Positions 6,723 through 16,242 of a DNA stretch of 64,000 nucleotides are shown here, piece after piece (the first letter of the stretch is position 1; the number at the start of each line of letters is the position of its first letter). This DNA is from Pseudomonas nitroreducens TX1 (GTDB lineage Bacteria; Pseudomonadota; Gammaproteobacteria; Pseudomonadales; Pseudomonadaceae), in assembly GCF_000313755.1 (NCBI RefSeq), contig NZ_AMZB01000112.1:1-64000 (forward strand), read 5' to 3'. The notes under the pieces are model-generated. The model made no database searches. It was not told the DNA's origin and worked only from the letters and a program-made list of their open reading frames with translations. Both the position numbers and the translations under genes were made by a program.

Positions 6723-9700
6723 TCAAATGTCCTGGGGCAGCGGTTGCGGCAGGGCGTCACCGCCCAGTCCGCCCTGCTCCGGCTCGTCGAGCCAGTCGAC
6801 CTTGTTCATCTTGCGCACCACGACAAACTCGTCGCGGTTGCAGCCGACGGTGCCGTAGTAGTTGAAGCCCCACGCCTGCTGGGCGTAGCCGCCGATCATG
6901 TGGGTAGGCTTGAGGACCACGCGGGTCACCGAGTTGTGGTGGCCGCCACGGGTACCGGTGGTCTCGCTGCCCGGCAGGTTCACGATGCGTTCCTGGGCGT
7001 GGTACATCATCACCATGCCGTCCTTCACCCGCTGGCTGACCACGGCGCGGCAGGTCGCGGCGCCGTTGGCGTTGAAGACCTCGACCCAGTCGTTGTCCTC
7101 GATGCCGACGCTTCTCGCGTCGTTCTCGCTCATCCAGATGATCGGGCCACCGCGCGACAGGGTGAGCATCAGCAGGTTGTCGCTGTAGGTGGAGTGGATG
7201 CCCCACTTCTGGTGCGGGGTGATCCAGTTCAGGGTGATCTCGGCGTGGCCGTTGGGCTTCTTGTTGAACAGCTTGTCGGTGCTGCGGGTGTTGACCGGCG
7301 GCCGGTAGCTGACGAAGCCCTCGCCGAAGGCCTGCATCCAGGGGTGATCCTGGTAGAACTGCTGGCGACCGGTGAGGGTGCGCCACGGGATCATCTCGTG
7401 GACGTTGGTGTAACCGGCGTTGTAGCTCACGTGCTCATCTTCCAGGCCCGACCAGGTGGGGCTGGAGATGATCTTGCGCGGCTGCGCCTGGACGTCGCGG
7501 AAGCGGATCTTCTCTTCTTCCTTGGGCAGCGCCAGGTGGGTGTGGTCGCGGCCGGTGAATTTCGACAGCGCCTCCCAGGCCTTCACGGCGACCTGGCCGT
7601 TGGTTTCCGGCGCCAGGGCGAGGATCACCTCGGCGGCGTCGATGGCGCTCTCGATGCGTGGGCGGCCGAAGCTAGTGCCAGGCTCGGTGACCTTGTGGTT
7701 CAGCTCGCCGAGCAGCTTGATTTCCTTGTCGGTGTTCCAGCCGATGCCCTTGCCGCCGTTGCCGAGCTTGTCCAGCAGCGGGCCGAGAGACGTGAACTTC
7801 TTGTAGGTGTTGGGATAGTCACGCTCGACCACATGCAGGGTCGGCAGGGTCCGGCCGGGAACCGGTTCGCACTCACCCTTCTTCCAGTCGCTGCCGCCGA
7901 AGGGCTGCGCAAGTTCGTTGGCGGTGTCGTGCAGCAGCGGCACGGTAACCAGGTCCTTCTCCACACCCAGGTGGCCGACGGAAACCTCGGAGAACTTCCT
8001 GGCGATGGCCTTGTAGATTTCCCAGTCGCTTTTCGCTTCCCACGCTGGATCGGTGGCGGCGGACAGCGGGTGGATGAAGGGGTGCATGTCGGAAGTGTTG
8101 AGGTCGTCCTTCTCGTACCAGGTCGCGGTCGGCAGGACGATGTCCGAGTACATGCAGGTGGAGGACATGCGGAAGTCCAGGGTGGTGACCAGGTCCAGCT
8201 TGCCTTCGGCGCCTTCGTCGACCCAGTCGACTTCGCCCGGGCACGGCCCGCCGGCCTTGCCGAGGTCGTCGTTCATCACGCCGTTCTTCGCGCCCAGCAG
8301 GTACTTGAGCATGTACTCGTGGCCCTTGCCCGAGGAGCCGAGCAGGTTGGAGCGCCAGATGAACATGTTGCGCGGGAAGTTCTGCGGATCGTCCGGCTGC
8401 TCGCTGGCCACACGCAGGTTGCCGGCCTTGAGCTCGCGGACCACGTAGTCCTGCACCGGCATGCCGGCGCGCTCGGCGTCGGCGGCGATGTGCAGCGGGT
8501 TGCGGTTGAGCTGCGGTGCGGACGGCAGCCAGCCCATGCGCTCGGCGCGGATGTTGTAGTCCAGCGCGTGCTCGGGGAACTGCCTGGTATCGGCCAGCGG
8601 CGAGAGGACCTCGTGCATCGAGATCTTCTCGTGGCGCCACTGCGAGCTGTGCAGGTAGAAGAAGCTGGTGCCGTTCATCTGCCGCGGCGGACGGCTCCAG
8701 TCGGTGCCGAAGGCCAGCGGAACCCAGCCGGTCTGCGGGCGAAGCTTCTCCTGGCCCACATAGTGCGCCCAGCCGCCACCACTCTGGCCGATACAGCCGC
8801 ACATCATCAGCATGTTGATGACCGCGCGGTAGTTCATGTCCATGTGGTACCAGTGGTTCATCGCCGCGCCGATGATGACCATGGCCTTGCCGTGGGTCTT
8901 GTCGGCGCTGTCGGCGAACTCGCGGGCCACCTGGATCGCGCGCGCAGCCGGCACGCCGGTGATGCGGGCCTGCCAGGCCGGGGTGTAGGGCACGTCGGCG
9001 TCGGTATAGGACGCGGCGACGTTGCGGCCACCCAGGCCACGGTCGACGCTGTAGTTGGCCATCTGCAGGTCATACACGGTGGCGACGCGCAGGGTCTTGC
9101 CGTCGGCGCCGACGATCTCGCGGAAGGGCACGCGGCGCACCAGCACCTCGTCGTTGTCCACGCCCTTGAAGTGCGGGTGTTCCTGCCCTGCGAAGTACGG
9201 GAAGCCGACGTCGCAGGCGTTTTCCGGGCCGTCGATCAGGGTCAGGGCCAGGCGGGTTTCACGCTTCTCGCCGCCCTCGGTTTCCTCGATGTTCCACTTG
9301 CCCGACTCGCCCCAGCGGTAGCCGATGGCGCCGGTGGGCGAGACCAGCTCGCCGGAGATTTCGTCCAGGCCGATGGTCTTCCACTCGGGGTTGTTGTCCT
9401 GGCCGAGGTTGTTCGCCAGGTCCGCCGCGCGCAGGTAGCGGGTCGGCTTGAGCACGCCGCCTTCGTGCGGCTCCAGCAGCACCAGCATCGGCATGTCGGT
9501 GTACTGGCGGCAGTAGTCGACGAAGTACGCGCTGGGTTTCTCGAGGTGGAATTCCTTGAGGATGACGTGCCCAAAAGCCATGCCCAGCGCGGCGTCGGTG
9601 CCCTGCTTGGGGTTGAGCCAGAGGTCGGTGAGCTTGGCCACCTCGGAATAGTCCGGGGTGACGGCCACGGTCTTGGTGCCCTTGTAGCGGACTTCGGTGA

Positions 9701-10502
9701 AGAAGTGCGCGTCGGGGGTACGGGTCTGCGGGACGTTGGAGCCCCAGGCGATGATGTAGCTGGAGTTGTACCAGTCGGCCGATTCCGGCACGTCGGTCTG
9801 CTCGCCCCAGATTTGCGGGCTGGCCGGCGGCAGGTCGCAGTACCAGTCGTAGAAGGACAGGCAAACACCGCCGATCAGCGACAGGTAGCGGGCGCCAGCC
9901 GCGTAGCTGACCATCGACATCGCCGGGATCGGCGAGAAGCCGATCACGCGGTCCGGGCCGTAGGTCTTGGCGGTGTAGACGTTGGCGGCGGCGATGATCT
10001 CGGTGACTTCGTTCCAGCTCGAACGGATGAAGCCGCCCAGGCCGCGCTCGCTCTTGTAGCTCTTCGCCGTGGAAGAGTCCTCGACGATGCTGGCCCAGGC
10101 GTCCACCGGATCGTTGTGGGCGGCGCGGGCCTCGCGCCAGAGCTTGAGCAGCGGCTTGCGCACCTTGGGGTATTTCAGGCGGTTGGCGCTGTACATGTAC
10201 CAGGAGTAGCTGGCGCCACGGGGGCAGCCGCGCGGCTCGTGGTTGGGCAGGTCCGGGCGGGTGCGCGGGTAGTCAGTCTGCTGGGTTTCCCAGGTGATCA
10301 GGCCGTTCTTCACATAGATCTTCCAGGAGCACGAGCCGGTGCAGTTCACCCCGTGGGTGGAGCGAACGATCTTGTCGTGCTGCCAGCGCTGCCGGTAACT
10401 GTTTTCCCAGGCACGGCTTTCGTTGGTGACCTCGCCGTGACCATCGGCGAATTCACCCTGCTTCTTCTTGAAGAATTGCAGGCGGTCGAGCAGGTAACTC
10501 AT
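6723..10502 (-). CDS. narG: Respiratory nitrate reductase alpha subunit NarG
   Basis: NarG is the catalytic subunit that reduces nitrate to nitrite on the cytoplasmic side using a Mo-bis-MGD cofactor and one 4Fe-4S cluster. The 1259-residue length is normal. The N-terminus (MSYLLDRLQFFKKKQGEF) is followed by the FS0 cluster motif HGVNCTGSCSWKIYV near residue 50 and the GCPRGASYSW segment near 93. Molybdopterin-binding domains fill the rest, including NHWYHMDMNYRAVINMLMMC and a C-terminal dinucleotide-binding domain. The start at 10502 is conserved in the family; the upstream extension is not. It is the first enzyme gene after narK2. Confidence 0.98.
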   Translation of the reverse strand: MSYLLDRLQFFKKKQGEFADGHGEVTNESRAWENSYRQRWQHDKIVRSTHGVNCTGSCSWKIYVKNGLITWETQQTDYPRTRPDLPNHEPRGCPRGASYSWYMYSANRLKYPKVRKPLLKLWREARAAHNDPVDAWASIVEDSSTAKSYKSERGLGGFIRSSWNEVTEIIAAANVYTAKTYGPDRVIGFSPIPAMSMVSYAAGARYLSLIGGVCLSFYDWYCDLPPASPQIWGEQTDVPESADWYNSSYIIAWGSNVPQTRTPDAHFFTEVRYKGTKTVAVTPDYSEVAKLTDLWLNPKQGTDAALGMAFGHVILKEFHLEKPSAYFVDYCRQYTDMPMLVLLEPHEGGVLKPTRYLRAADLANNLGQDNNPEWKTIGLDEISGELVSPTGAIGYRWGESGKWNIEETEGGEKRETRLALTLIDGPENACDVGFPYFAGQEHPHFKGVDNDEVLVRRVPFREIVGADGKTLRVATVYDLQMANYSVDRGLGGRNVAASYTDADVPYTPAWQARITGVPAARAIQVAREFADSADKTHGKAMVIIGAAMNHWYHMDMNYRAVINMLMMCGCIGQSGGGWAHYVGQEKLRPQTGWVPLAFGTDWSRPPRQMNGTSFFYLHSSQWRHEKISMHEVLSPLADTRQFPEHALDYNIRAERMGWLPSAPQLNRNPLHIAADAERAGMPVQDYVVRELKAGNLRVASEQPDDPQNFPRNMFIWRSNLLGSSGKGHEYMLKYLLGAKNGVMNDDLGKAGGPCPGEVDWVDEGAEGKLDLVTTLDFRMSSTCMYSDIVLPTATWYEKDDLNTSDMHPFIHPLSAATDPAWEAKSDWEIYKAIARKFSEVSVGHLGVEKDLVTVPLLHDTANELAQPFGGSDWKKGECEPVPGRTLPTLHVVERDYPNTYKKFTSLGPLLDKLGNGGKGIGWNTDKEIKLLGELNHKVTEPGTSFGRPRIESAIDAAEVILALAPETNGQVAVKAWEALSKFTGRDHTHLALPKEEEKIRFRDVQAQPRKIISSPTWSGLEDEHVSYNAGYTNVHEMIPWRTLTGRQQFYQDHPWMQAFGEGFVSYRPPVNTRSTDKLFNKKPNGHAEITLNWITPHQKWGIHSTYSDNLLMLTLSRGGPIIWMSENDARSVGIEDNDWVEVFNANGAATCRAVVSQRVKDGMVMMYHAQERIVNLPGSETTGTRGGHHNSVTRVVLKPTHMIGGYAQQAWGFNYYGTVGCNRDEFVVVRKMNKVDWLDEPEQGGLGGDALPQPLPQDI

Positions 10503-10567
10503 CGGTATCTCCTCACCCGGTCTGCGCCGGGCGTTCAAACTCAAATCAGGTGGAGCGGATTCTTTTC

Positions 10568-10642
10568 GGCGGATGGGTAGAGCTCATCCGCCCTACGCCA
10601 AGTCGCGATCCGTAGGGCGCATAACGCGCAGCGTTATCCGCC
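10568..10642. repeat. Two family B palindromes between narG and narK2
   Basis: The first hairpin has GGCGGATG (10568-10575) facing CATCCGCC (10585-10592). The second runs from GTAGGGCGCATAACGC (10612) to GCGTTATCCGCC (10642). Both are inside the narK1K2GHJI operon and could form mRNA hairpins between the transporter and enzyme cistrons. Confidence 0.7.
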
Positions 10643-10649
10643 GAAGGGG

Positions 10650-12056
10650 TCAACAAGGGCTCTCGGCTCCCTTGCGCGCGTACCACCACCAGGTGGCGAC
10701 GATGCAGGTCAGGTAGTAGGCGACGAAGACGTAGAGGGCGCCCTCGGCGCTGCCGGTCATGGCCAGCGAGGTGCCGAACGCCTTGGGAATGAAGAAGCCG
10801 CCGAAGGCGCCGATGGCGGCGGAGAAGCCGATCACCGCGGCGGACTCCATGCTCGCGCCCTTGGCGGCCTGGGCTTCGCTGAAGCCGCCCTTTTTCAGGC
10901 GTGCGGCCCACTCGTTGCGGAAGATCACCGGGATCATGCGGAAGGTGCTGCCGTTGCCGATGCCGGCGAAGAAGAACAGCGCGATGAAGGAACCGAGGAA
11001 GCCGAAGAAGCTGCCGGCGCCGTTCGCGCCCGGCAGGAAGCTGATCACCGCGAACACGCCGGAGATCATCGCCGCGTAGTTCCACAGGGTGATGCGCGCG
11101 CCGCCGAACTTGTCCGCCAGCCAGCCGCCCAGCGGCCGGCTGAGGGCGCCTACCAGCGGGCCGAGGAAGGCGTACTGCAGCGGGTTGATGTCCGGGAACT
11201 GGGTCTTGCTGAGCATGGCGAAGCCAGCGGAGAAGCCGATGAACGAGCCGAAGGTGGCCACGTACAGCCAGCACATCAGCCAGTTGTGCTTGCGCTTGAA
11301 GATCACCGACTGCTCGCGGAACGAGGCCTTGGCATCGGCGATATCGTTCATGCCGAACCAGGCGGCCACCGAGACTGCGGCGATGAAGGGCACCCAGATC
11401 CAGCCGGCGTTCTGCAGCCACAGGCGAGTGCCGTCGGACAGGGTTTCCGGCTCGCCGCCAAAGGCGCCGAACAGACCGCCGGCCACGGCCAGCGGTACGG
11501 CGAACTGCATCACCGAGACGCCCAGATTACCCAGGCCGGCGTTCAGGCCCAGGGCGGTACCCTGCTGATTCTTCGGGTAGAAGAAGCTGATGTTGGACAT
11601 GCTGGAGGCGAAGTTGCCACCGCCAAAACCACACAGCAGGGCGATGGTCGCGAACACCCAGTACGGCGTGGTCGGGTCCTGCACGGCGAAGCCCAGCCAG
11701 ATGCACGGAATCAGCATCGAGGCCGTGGACAGTGCCGTCCAACGCCGGCCGCCAAAGATCGGCACCATGAAGGAATAGAAGATCCGCAGGGTCGCACCGG
11801 AGATCGACGGCAGCGCGGCAAGCAGGAACAACTGATCGTTGCTGAAGCTGAAGCCGGCGGCGTTCAGGCGAACGGTGACGGTGCTCCAGATCATCCACAC
11901 GGCGAAGGCGAGCAGCAGCGCAGGGATGGAAATCCACAGGTTGCGCGCGGCGATGCGCTTGCCGGTGCGGGCCCAGAACTCCGGGTCTTCCGGGCGCCAG
12001 TCGACCAGCAGCGGTCCTCTGGCGGCTTTGAGTTGGGGATTGGCGATCATGCCCAT
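10650..12056 (-). CDS. narK2: Nitrate/nitrite transporter NarK2 (MFS, NNP family)
   Basis: This 468-residue carrier has about twelve transmembrane segments and NNP-family features: the N-terminal RDPEFW-like stretch (WRPEDPEFWARTGKRIA), a GGGNFASSMSNISFFYPKNQQG nitrate-signature region (shown here only as GGGNFASSMSN), and LGPLVGALSRPLGGWLADK. In P. aeruginosa the paired NarK1/NarK2 proteins handle nitrate uptake and nitrate/nitrite exchange for respiration. The ATG at 12056 is supported by a GAGG ribosome site ten bases upstream. It is co-directional with narK1 (12-bp gap) and narG. Confidence 0.94.
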   Translation of the reverse strand: MGMIANPQLKAARGPLLVDWRPEDPEFWARTGKRIAARNLWISIPALLLAFAVWMIWSTVTVRLNAAGFSFSNDQLFLLAALPSISGATLRIFYSFMVPIFGGRRWTALSTASMLIPCIWLGFAVQDPTTPYWVFATIALLCGFGGGNFASSMSNISFFYPKNQQGTALGLNAGLGNLGVSVMQFAVPLAVAGGLFGAFGGEPETLSDGTRLWLQNAGWIWVPFIAAVSVAAWFGMNDIADAKASFREQSVIFKRKHNWLMCWLYVATFGSFIGFSAGFAMLSKTQFPDINPLQYAFLGPLVGALSRPLGGWLADKFGGARITLWNYAAMISGVFAVISFLPGANGAGSFFGFLGSFIALFFFAGIGNGSTFRMIPVIFRNEWAARLKKGGFSEAQAAKGASMESAAVIGFSAAIGAFGGFFIPKAFGTSLAMTGSAEGALYVFVAYYLTCIVATWWWYARKGAESPC

Positions 12057-12068
12057 GACGGCATTACC

Positions 12069-13370
12069 TCAGGATTGACGGGAAAGAGTGGGATCGGCGT
12101 CGACGTCGGCCGCGCGGGCCTGGCCGTCGAGGCGTTGCTGCTGCTTGATCGCGTAGTGCATCCAGACCATGCAGATCACGGTGAGGCCGAACAGCAACAT
12201 GAAGCAGGAGGAGCGCACGCCGATGTGGTCGGCGGCGTAGCCGAACAGGATCGGCAGGCAGAAGCCGCCAAGGCCGCCGATGACCCCGACCATGCCGCCG
12301 ACGGTGCCCATGTTCTGCGGGTAGTAGTCGTGGATGATCCGGTACACGCTGGCCTTGCCGAAGCCCTGGGCGATGCCCACGACGAACACCAGGAAGGTGA
12401 ACAGCCAGACGTTCAGGCCGATGCCGAGGCTGACGTCGCCCTTGATGCCGTGGATGGTCATGGTGGTCGGCGGGTAGGACAGGAAGAACAGGCAGACCAG
12501 GCAGATCCAGAACACGCCCCAGTTCACCGCCCGAGCGCCGTAGTGGTCGCTGAACCAGCCGCCCAGGGCGCGGATCAGGCCCGACGGCAGGGTGAACAGC
12601 ATGGTGATGAAGGACGCGGTGCGCAGGTCCAGGCCGTATTCGGCGATGTAGTACTTGGGCAGCCACAGGGCCAGGGCAACGAAGCCGCCGAAGACGAAGA
12701 AGTAGTACAGGCCGAAGCGCCACACGCGCAGCTCGCCCAGCGGCGCCAGCTGCTTGGCCAGGGTCGGCCGTGGGCGGCTCGGGTCGGCGTCGCCGCCCTT
12801 GGCGTGGGCCGGGTCGGTCCAGGTGCAGAACCAGAACAGCAGCGCGGTCACCAGCATGGCCACCGAGTAGATCTGCGGGACCATGCGCCAGCCGAAGGCG
12901 ACCACGATCATCGGCGCCACCAGGTTGGTGATCGCCGCGCCCGCATTGCCGGCGCCGAAGATGCCCATGGCAGTGCCCTGGCGTTCCTTCTCGAACCACG
13001 AGGAGGTGTAGGCGATGCCCACCGCAAAGGAGCCGCCGGCCAGGCCGACGAACAGGCCCAGCACCAGGTAGTGCCAGTAGAGCGTGGCGAAGGCCAGGCC
13101 GTAGATCGGGATGGCCACCAGCAGCATGTGGATGAAGAACACGATGCGCCCGCCGAAGCGGTCGGTGATCAGCCCCAGCGGCAGGCGCACCAGCGAACCG
13201 GTAAGGATCGGCAGCGCCACCATCAGGCCGAACTGGGCTTCGGACAGCCCCAGTTCCTCCTTGATGCGGATACCGATGATCGAAAACATCGTCCAGACCG
13301 CGAAGTTCACGGCGAACGCCAGTGTGCTCATACCGAGCACGGAGTACTGTTTCTGACGGTGGGACAACAT
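12069..13370 (-). CDS. narK1: Nitrate/nitrite transporter NarK1 (MFS, NNP family)
   Basis: This is the first gene of the nar structural operon, a ~433-residue major facilitator with about twelve membrane spans. The NNP signature appears as GLAGGSFAVGIAYTSSWF and a second glycine-rich segment, VGGMVGVIGGLGGFCLP. It likely brings nitrate in with protons, with NarK2 exchanging nitrate for nitrite. Two starts are possible: ATG at 13370 (MLSHRQKQY) or an in-frame GTG at 13382 giving four more residues; the AGGAAG upstream does not decide between them. Transcription should start within the intergenic region shared with narX. Confidence 0.93.
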   Translation of the reverse strand: MLSHRQKQYSVLGMSTLAFAVNFAVWTMFSIIGIRIKEELGLSEAQFGLMVALPILTGSLVRLPLGLITDRFGGRIVFFIHMLLVAIPIYGLAFATLYWHYLVLGLFVGLAGGSFAVGIAYTSSWFEKERQGTAMGIFGAGNAGAAITNLVAPMIVVAFGWRMVPQIYSVAMLVTALLFWFCTWTDPAHAKGGDADPSRPRPTLAKQLAPLGELRVWRFGLYYFFVFGGFVALALWLPKYYIAEYGLDLRTASFITMLFTLPSGLIRALGGWFSDHYGARAVNWGVFWICLVCLFFLSYPPTTMTIHGIKGDVSLGIGLNVWLFTFLVFVVGIAQGFGKASVYRIIHDYYPQNMGTVGGMVGVIGGLGGFCLPILFGYAADHIGVRSSCFMLLFGLTVICMVWMHYAIKQQQRLDGQARAADVDADPTLSRQS

Positions 13371-13431
13371 GGCTAAGCTCACTTCCTGACAGCCTTTGCC
13401 CGCACGTTAGGTAAGGACTAGTCGCCTTCTC

Positions 13432-13445
13432 TTGATCGTCATCAA
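13432..13445. promoter_or_regulatory. Anr/FNR box in the narK1-narX intergenic region
   Basis: TTGAT, four bases (CGTC), ATCAA: a perfect match to the FNR-type consensus TTGATNNNNATCAA. Its centre is about 41 bases to the right of a likely leftward start point near 13397, the normal spacing for class II activation of narK1K2GHJI. The palindrome could also influence narXL. Confidence 0.9.
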
Positions 13446-13482
13446 TGAGCGAAAGGGCGATTCATGAGCAGATGCGCGCCGC

Positions 13483-13498
13483 TACCTCCTAGTGGGTA
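13483..13498. promoter_or_regulatory. NarL 7-2-7 site in the narK1-narX intergenic region
   Basis: TACCTCC and GTGGGTA are separated by TA, each half matching the NarL heptamer consensus at 6 of 7 positions. It lies 38 bp to the right of the Anr box. In P. aeruginosa this intergenic region is known to be co-regulated by Anr and NarL with help from IHF, which agrees with the arrangement. Confidence 0.7.
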
Positions 13499-13543
13499 TC
13501 CCCGATATGAATGCTTAACTTATTGTTTTAAAAGGCATTTACT

Positions 13544-15406
13544 ATGAATACGGCACACACTGCCGAGCCTTCCGGCAACGACCGATTCTTTGTGGGTAGT
13601 CCCCCCGCTGGACGCCCCTCCCTGCGCAAATCCATCGTCGTGCGCTTCGGCTGCTACCTCACCCTGCTGGTCTCCCTGGCATTGGCCGGCATGTTCAGCG
13701 CACTGCTGTTCGCCGACTACTCGCACCAGGACGCGGCGGTGATCAACCAGGCCGGCTCGTTGCGGATGCTCACCTACCGCCTGGCGCTGGATCCCTCGCC
13801 GATCAACCGCCATGCCCTGCAGTCAACCCTCGCCGCACGCCTGGACAACGATGAAATCACCCGCCTGCTGCGCCGCTCCAACGCCGACGCGCCGATCCGC
13901 CTGCAGCACGACCAGTTGCGCAAGGAACTGCGGAGCCTCGATCTCTCCGAAGCGCCAGCCCTGGCCACCCTCGACACCTTCGTCGGGCATATCGACGGCT
14001 TTGTCGGCACGCTACAGCGCAACGCCGAATACCGTTCGCAACTGCTCAGCACGGTGCAGGGCCTGTGCCTGTTTCTCAGTCTGCTGGTGGTATTCATCAG
14101 TCTCTACGACCTGAGCTACCACGTCGTCGGCCCGCTGCGCGAGCTCACCACCACGGCCCGCCGCCTGGGCGAGGGTGACCTCGACGCCAGGGTCAGCAGC
14201 AGCGGCGAGGACGAGTTGAGCCAACTGGGCGAACGCTTCAACCAGATGGCCGAAGAGCTGCAGGCCAGCTATCGCGAGCTGGAAGCACGGGTAGAAGACA
14301 AGACCCGCGATCTTTCCAACAGTCACCAGCGCCTGGAGCTGCTCTATGACAGCGCCCGCCGCCTGGGCCAGGATCCGTACGACGAACGCTCGCTGCAGCC
14401 GCTGCTCAACCAGCTCGAACGCGTGCTGCAGGCCGGCAAGGTAACGCTGTGCCTGAACAAGGACGGGGTCGAGCGCGCCTACTCCTCCCTGACCACCGAC
14501 GGCATCACCGGGAGCTTCTGCCTGCAGGGCAATTGCGGCGAGTGCCGCGCCCAGGCCGATCACTGCAACAACCCGATCCGCGGCATCAACCCGCTGCTGA
14601 TGCAGCCGCTGTCCATCGGCGAACATCGCTTCGGCGAGCTGTTCATCGAGACTCCCGACGGCCATCTGGAAGACTGGCAGCAGCAGTTCGTCGAGGGCTT
14701 CTGCGACAACATCGCGCGCACCTTCGCCCTGTCCCTGCAGCAGGAACAGGAGAACCGCCTCGCGCTGTTCGCCGAGCGCAGCACCATCGCCCGCGAGCTT
14801 CACGACTCGCTGGCGCAGTCGCTGTCCTACCTGAAGATCCAGGTCAGCCGCCTGGCCACCCTGCTCAAGCGCGACGTGCCGGTGGAGAAGATCGACGAGA
14901 CCCTCGACGAACTGCGCGAGGGCCTCAACAGCGCCTACCGCCAGCTGCGCGAACTGCTCACCACCTTCCGCCTGAGCCTTGAGCAATCCAGCCTTGAAGC
15001 GGCCCTGGTGAAGACCGTGGAAGAGTTCGGCGAACGCGGCGGCCTCGCCATCGAGCTGGACAATCGCCTGGCACACATTCCGCTCAACCCCAACGAGGAA
15101 ATCCACATCCTGCAGATTGTCCGCGAAGCCCTGTCCAACGTGGTACGGCATGCTCAGGCGCAGCACGCGACAGTCACCCTGTTCGAGGATGCCGAGGACC
15201 AGGTGTGCATCACCGTGGACGATGACGGCGTCGGCTTTGACCCAGCGCAGAGCCGCAATGGGCACTACGGGCTTAGCATCATGCGTGAGCGCAGCCAGAC
15301 CCTGGAGGCCACCTTCGCCATCGCCCCGCGCGAACCGCAGGGCACTCGGGTCAGCGTGCGCTTCACCCACAAACCCCTGTCGCAGTATCCGGAGAACCAC
15401 CCATGA
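13544..15406 (+). CDS. narX: Nitrate/nitrite sensor histidine kinase NarX
   Basis: NarX is the membrane sensor that detects periplasmic nitrate and phosphorylates NarL. The 620-residue protein has TM1 near 33-56, the periplasmic P-box that binds nitrate ([16 protein letters not shown], ~67-82), TM2 near 165-190, and a HAMP linker. A Cys-rich central module follows ([16 protein letters not shown]), then a HisKA_3 dimerisation motif ([17 protein letters not shown]) and an HPK7-type ATPase domain ([15 protein letters not shown]). It is divergent from narK1 and overlaps narL by 4 bp (ATGA), so the two are translationally coupled. Confidence 0.97.
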   Translation: MNTAHTAEPSGNDRFFVGSPPAGRPSLRKSIVVRFGCYLTLLVSLALAGMFSALLFADYSHQDAAVINQAGSLRMLTYRLALDPSPINRHALQSTLAARLDNDEITRLLRRSNADAPIRLQHDQLRKELRSLDLSEAPALATLDTFVGHIDGFVGTLQRNAEYRSQLLSTVQGLCLFLSLLVVFISLYDLSYHVVGPLRELTTTARRLGEGDLDARVSSSGEDELSQLGERFNQMAEELQASYRELEARVEDKTRDLSNSHQRLELLYDSARRLGQDPYDERSLQPLLNQLERVLQAGKVTLCLNKDGVERAYSSLTTDGITGSFCLQGNCGECRAQADHCNNPIRGINPLLMQPLSIGEHRFGELFIETPDGHLEDWQQQFVEGFCDNIARTFALSLQQEQENRLALFAERSTIARELHDSLAQSLSYLKIQVSRLATLLKRDVPVEKIDETLDELREGLNSAYRQLRELLTTFRLSLEQSSLEAALVKTVEEFGERGGLAIELDNRLAHIPLNPNEEIHILQIVREALSNVVRHAQAQHATVTLFEDAEDQVCITVDDDGVGFDPAQSRNGHYGLSIMRERSQTLEATFAIAPREPQGTRVSVRFTHKPLSQYPENHP

Positions 15407-16056
15407 CGGCCGCCCCCACCGATGACCGCGCGCGCATCCTGCTCGTCGACGACCACCCGATGATGCGCAAGGGCGTGGTCCAGCTGCTGGAATTCGAGGA
15501 CGACCTGGATGTGGTGGGCGAAGCCGGCAGTGGCGAGGAAGCGCTGCGCATGGCCGCGGAGCTGGAACCGGACATGATCCTGCTCGACCTCAACATGAAG
15601 GGCATGACCGGCCTCGACACCCTGCGCGCGATGCGCGAGAACGGCGAGGACGCGCGCATCGTGGTGTTCACCGTCTCCGATGACCGCAACGACGTGATCA
15701 ACGTGCTGCGCGCCGGCGCCGACGGCTACCTGCTAAAGGACATGGAGCCCGAGCGCCTGCTGGAGCACATCCGCCAGGCCGCCACCGGCCAGCTCACCAT
15801 CAGCCCGCAGCTGACCCAGGTGCTGGCCCAGGCCCTGCGCGGCGACGACCGCCCCAAGGGCATCGAGGAGCTCACCGACCGCGAGCGGCAGATCCTCCGC
15901 CAACTCGCCCACGGCTACAGCAACAAGATGATCGCGCGCAAACTCGACATCACCGAAGGCACCGTGAAGGTCCACGTGAAGCGAGTGCTGCACAAGCTGG
16001 GCATGCGCTCACGCGTCGAAGCGGCGGTGTGGGCGGTGGAGAACCATCTGGTCTGA
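15403..16056 (+). CDS. narL: Nitrate/nitrite response regulator NarL
   Basis: This 217-residue regulator has a receiver domain with LLVDDHP near residue 13, the phosphoacceptor Asp at about 62 (ILLDLNMKG) and the Lys in GYLLKDM. It ends in a LuxR-type helix-turn-helix ([20 protein letters not shown] ... [13 protein letters not shown]). Phosphorylated NarL binds TACYYMT heptamers, usually paired as 7-2-7 inverted repeats, and activates nitrate respiration genes. It overlaps narX by 4 bp. Candidate target sites occur at 13483, 20936 and 1244. Confidence 0.97.
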   Translation: MTAAPTDDRARILLVDDHPMMRKGVVQLLEFEDDLDVVGEAGSGEEALRMAAELEPDMILLDLNMKGMTGLDTLRAMRENGEDARIVVFTVSDDRNDVINVLRAGADGYLLKDMEPERLLEHIRQAATGQLTISPQLTQVLAQALRGDDRPKGIEELTDRERQILRQLAHGYSNKMIARKLDITEGTVKVHVKRVLHKLGMRSRVEAAVWAVENHLV

Positions 16057-16078
16057 CCTCGACGCCAAACGCAATTTG

Positions 16079-16155
16079 CAGGGCGCATAACGCCAACGGC
16101 GTTATCCGCCATCGGGTCTGAAGGCGGATAAAGCGTTCCGCTTTATCCGCCCTAC
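16079..16155. repeat. Family B palindromes downstream of narL
   Basis: Two hairpins in series: GGGCGCATAACGCC facing GGCGTTATCCGCC, then GGCGGATAAAGCG facing CGCTTTATCCGCCCTAC. They fill most of the gap between narL and the next gene. Confidence 0.75.
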
Positions 16156-16175
16156 CTAACTGTCCGCTCGCCGAC

Positions 16176-16189
16176 TTGATTCAGATCAT
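16176..16189. promoter_or_regulatory. Anr/FNR-like box upstream of the DGC-domain gene
   Basis: TTGAT, TCAG, ATCAT matches the Anr consensus at 9 of 10 informative positions. Its centre is 60 bp before the ATG, so a start about 41 bp downstream would leave a short leader with the AGGAGG ribosome site (16232-16237). This implies low-oxygen induction. Confidence 0.7.
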
Positions 16190-16242
16190 GTCGCGCCAGC
16201 CCATGGCGGCAGGACACTGCGGGACTCACCCAGGAGGTCCCC

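Noticed and set aside
6744-10580. A 1,278-codon open frame on the plus strand
   Set aside because: It is the exact antisense of narG. High GC at third positions removes stops from the opposite strand; the protein lacks any recognisable domain.
11286-13376. A 696-codon plus-strand open frame
   Set aside because: Antisense to narK2 and narK1; composition is rich in Gln, His, Asp and Gly as expected from reading transmembrane genes backwards.
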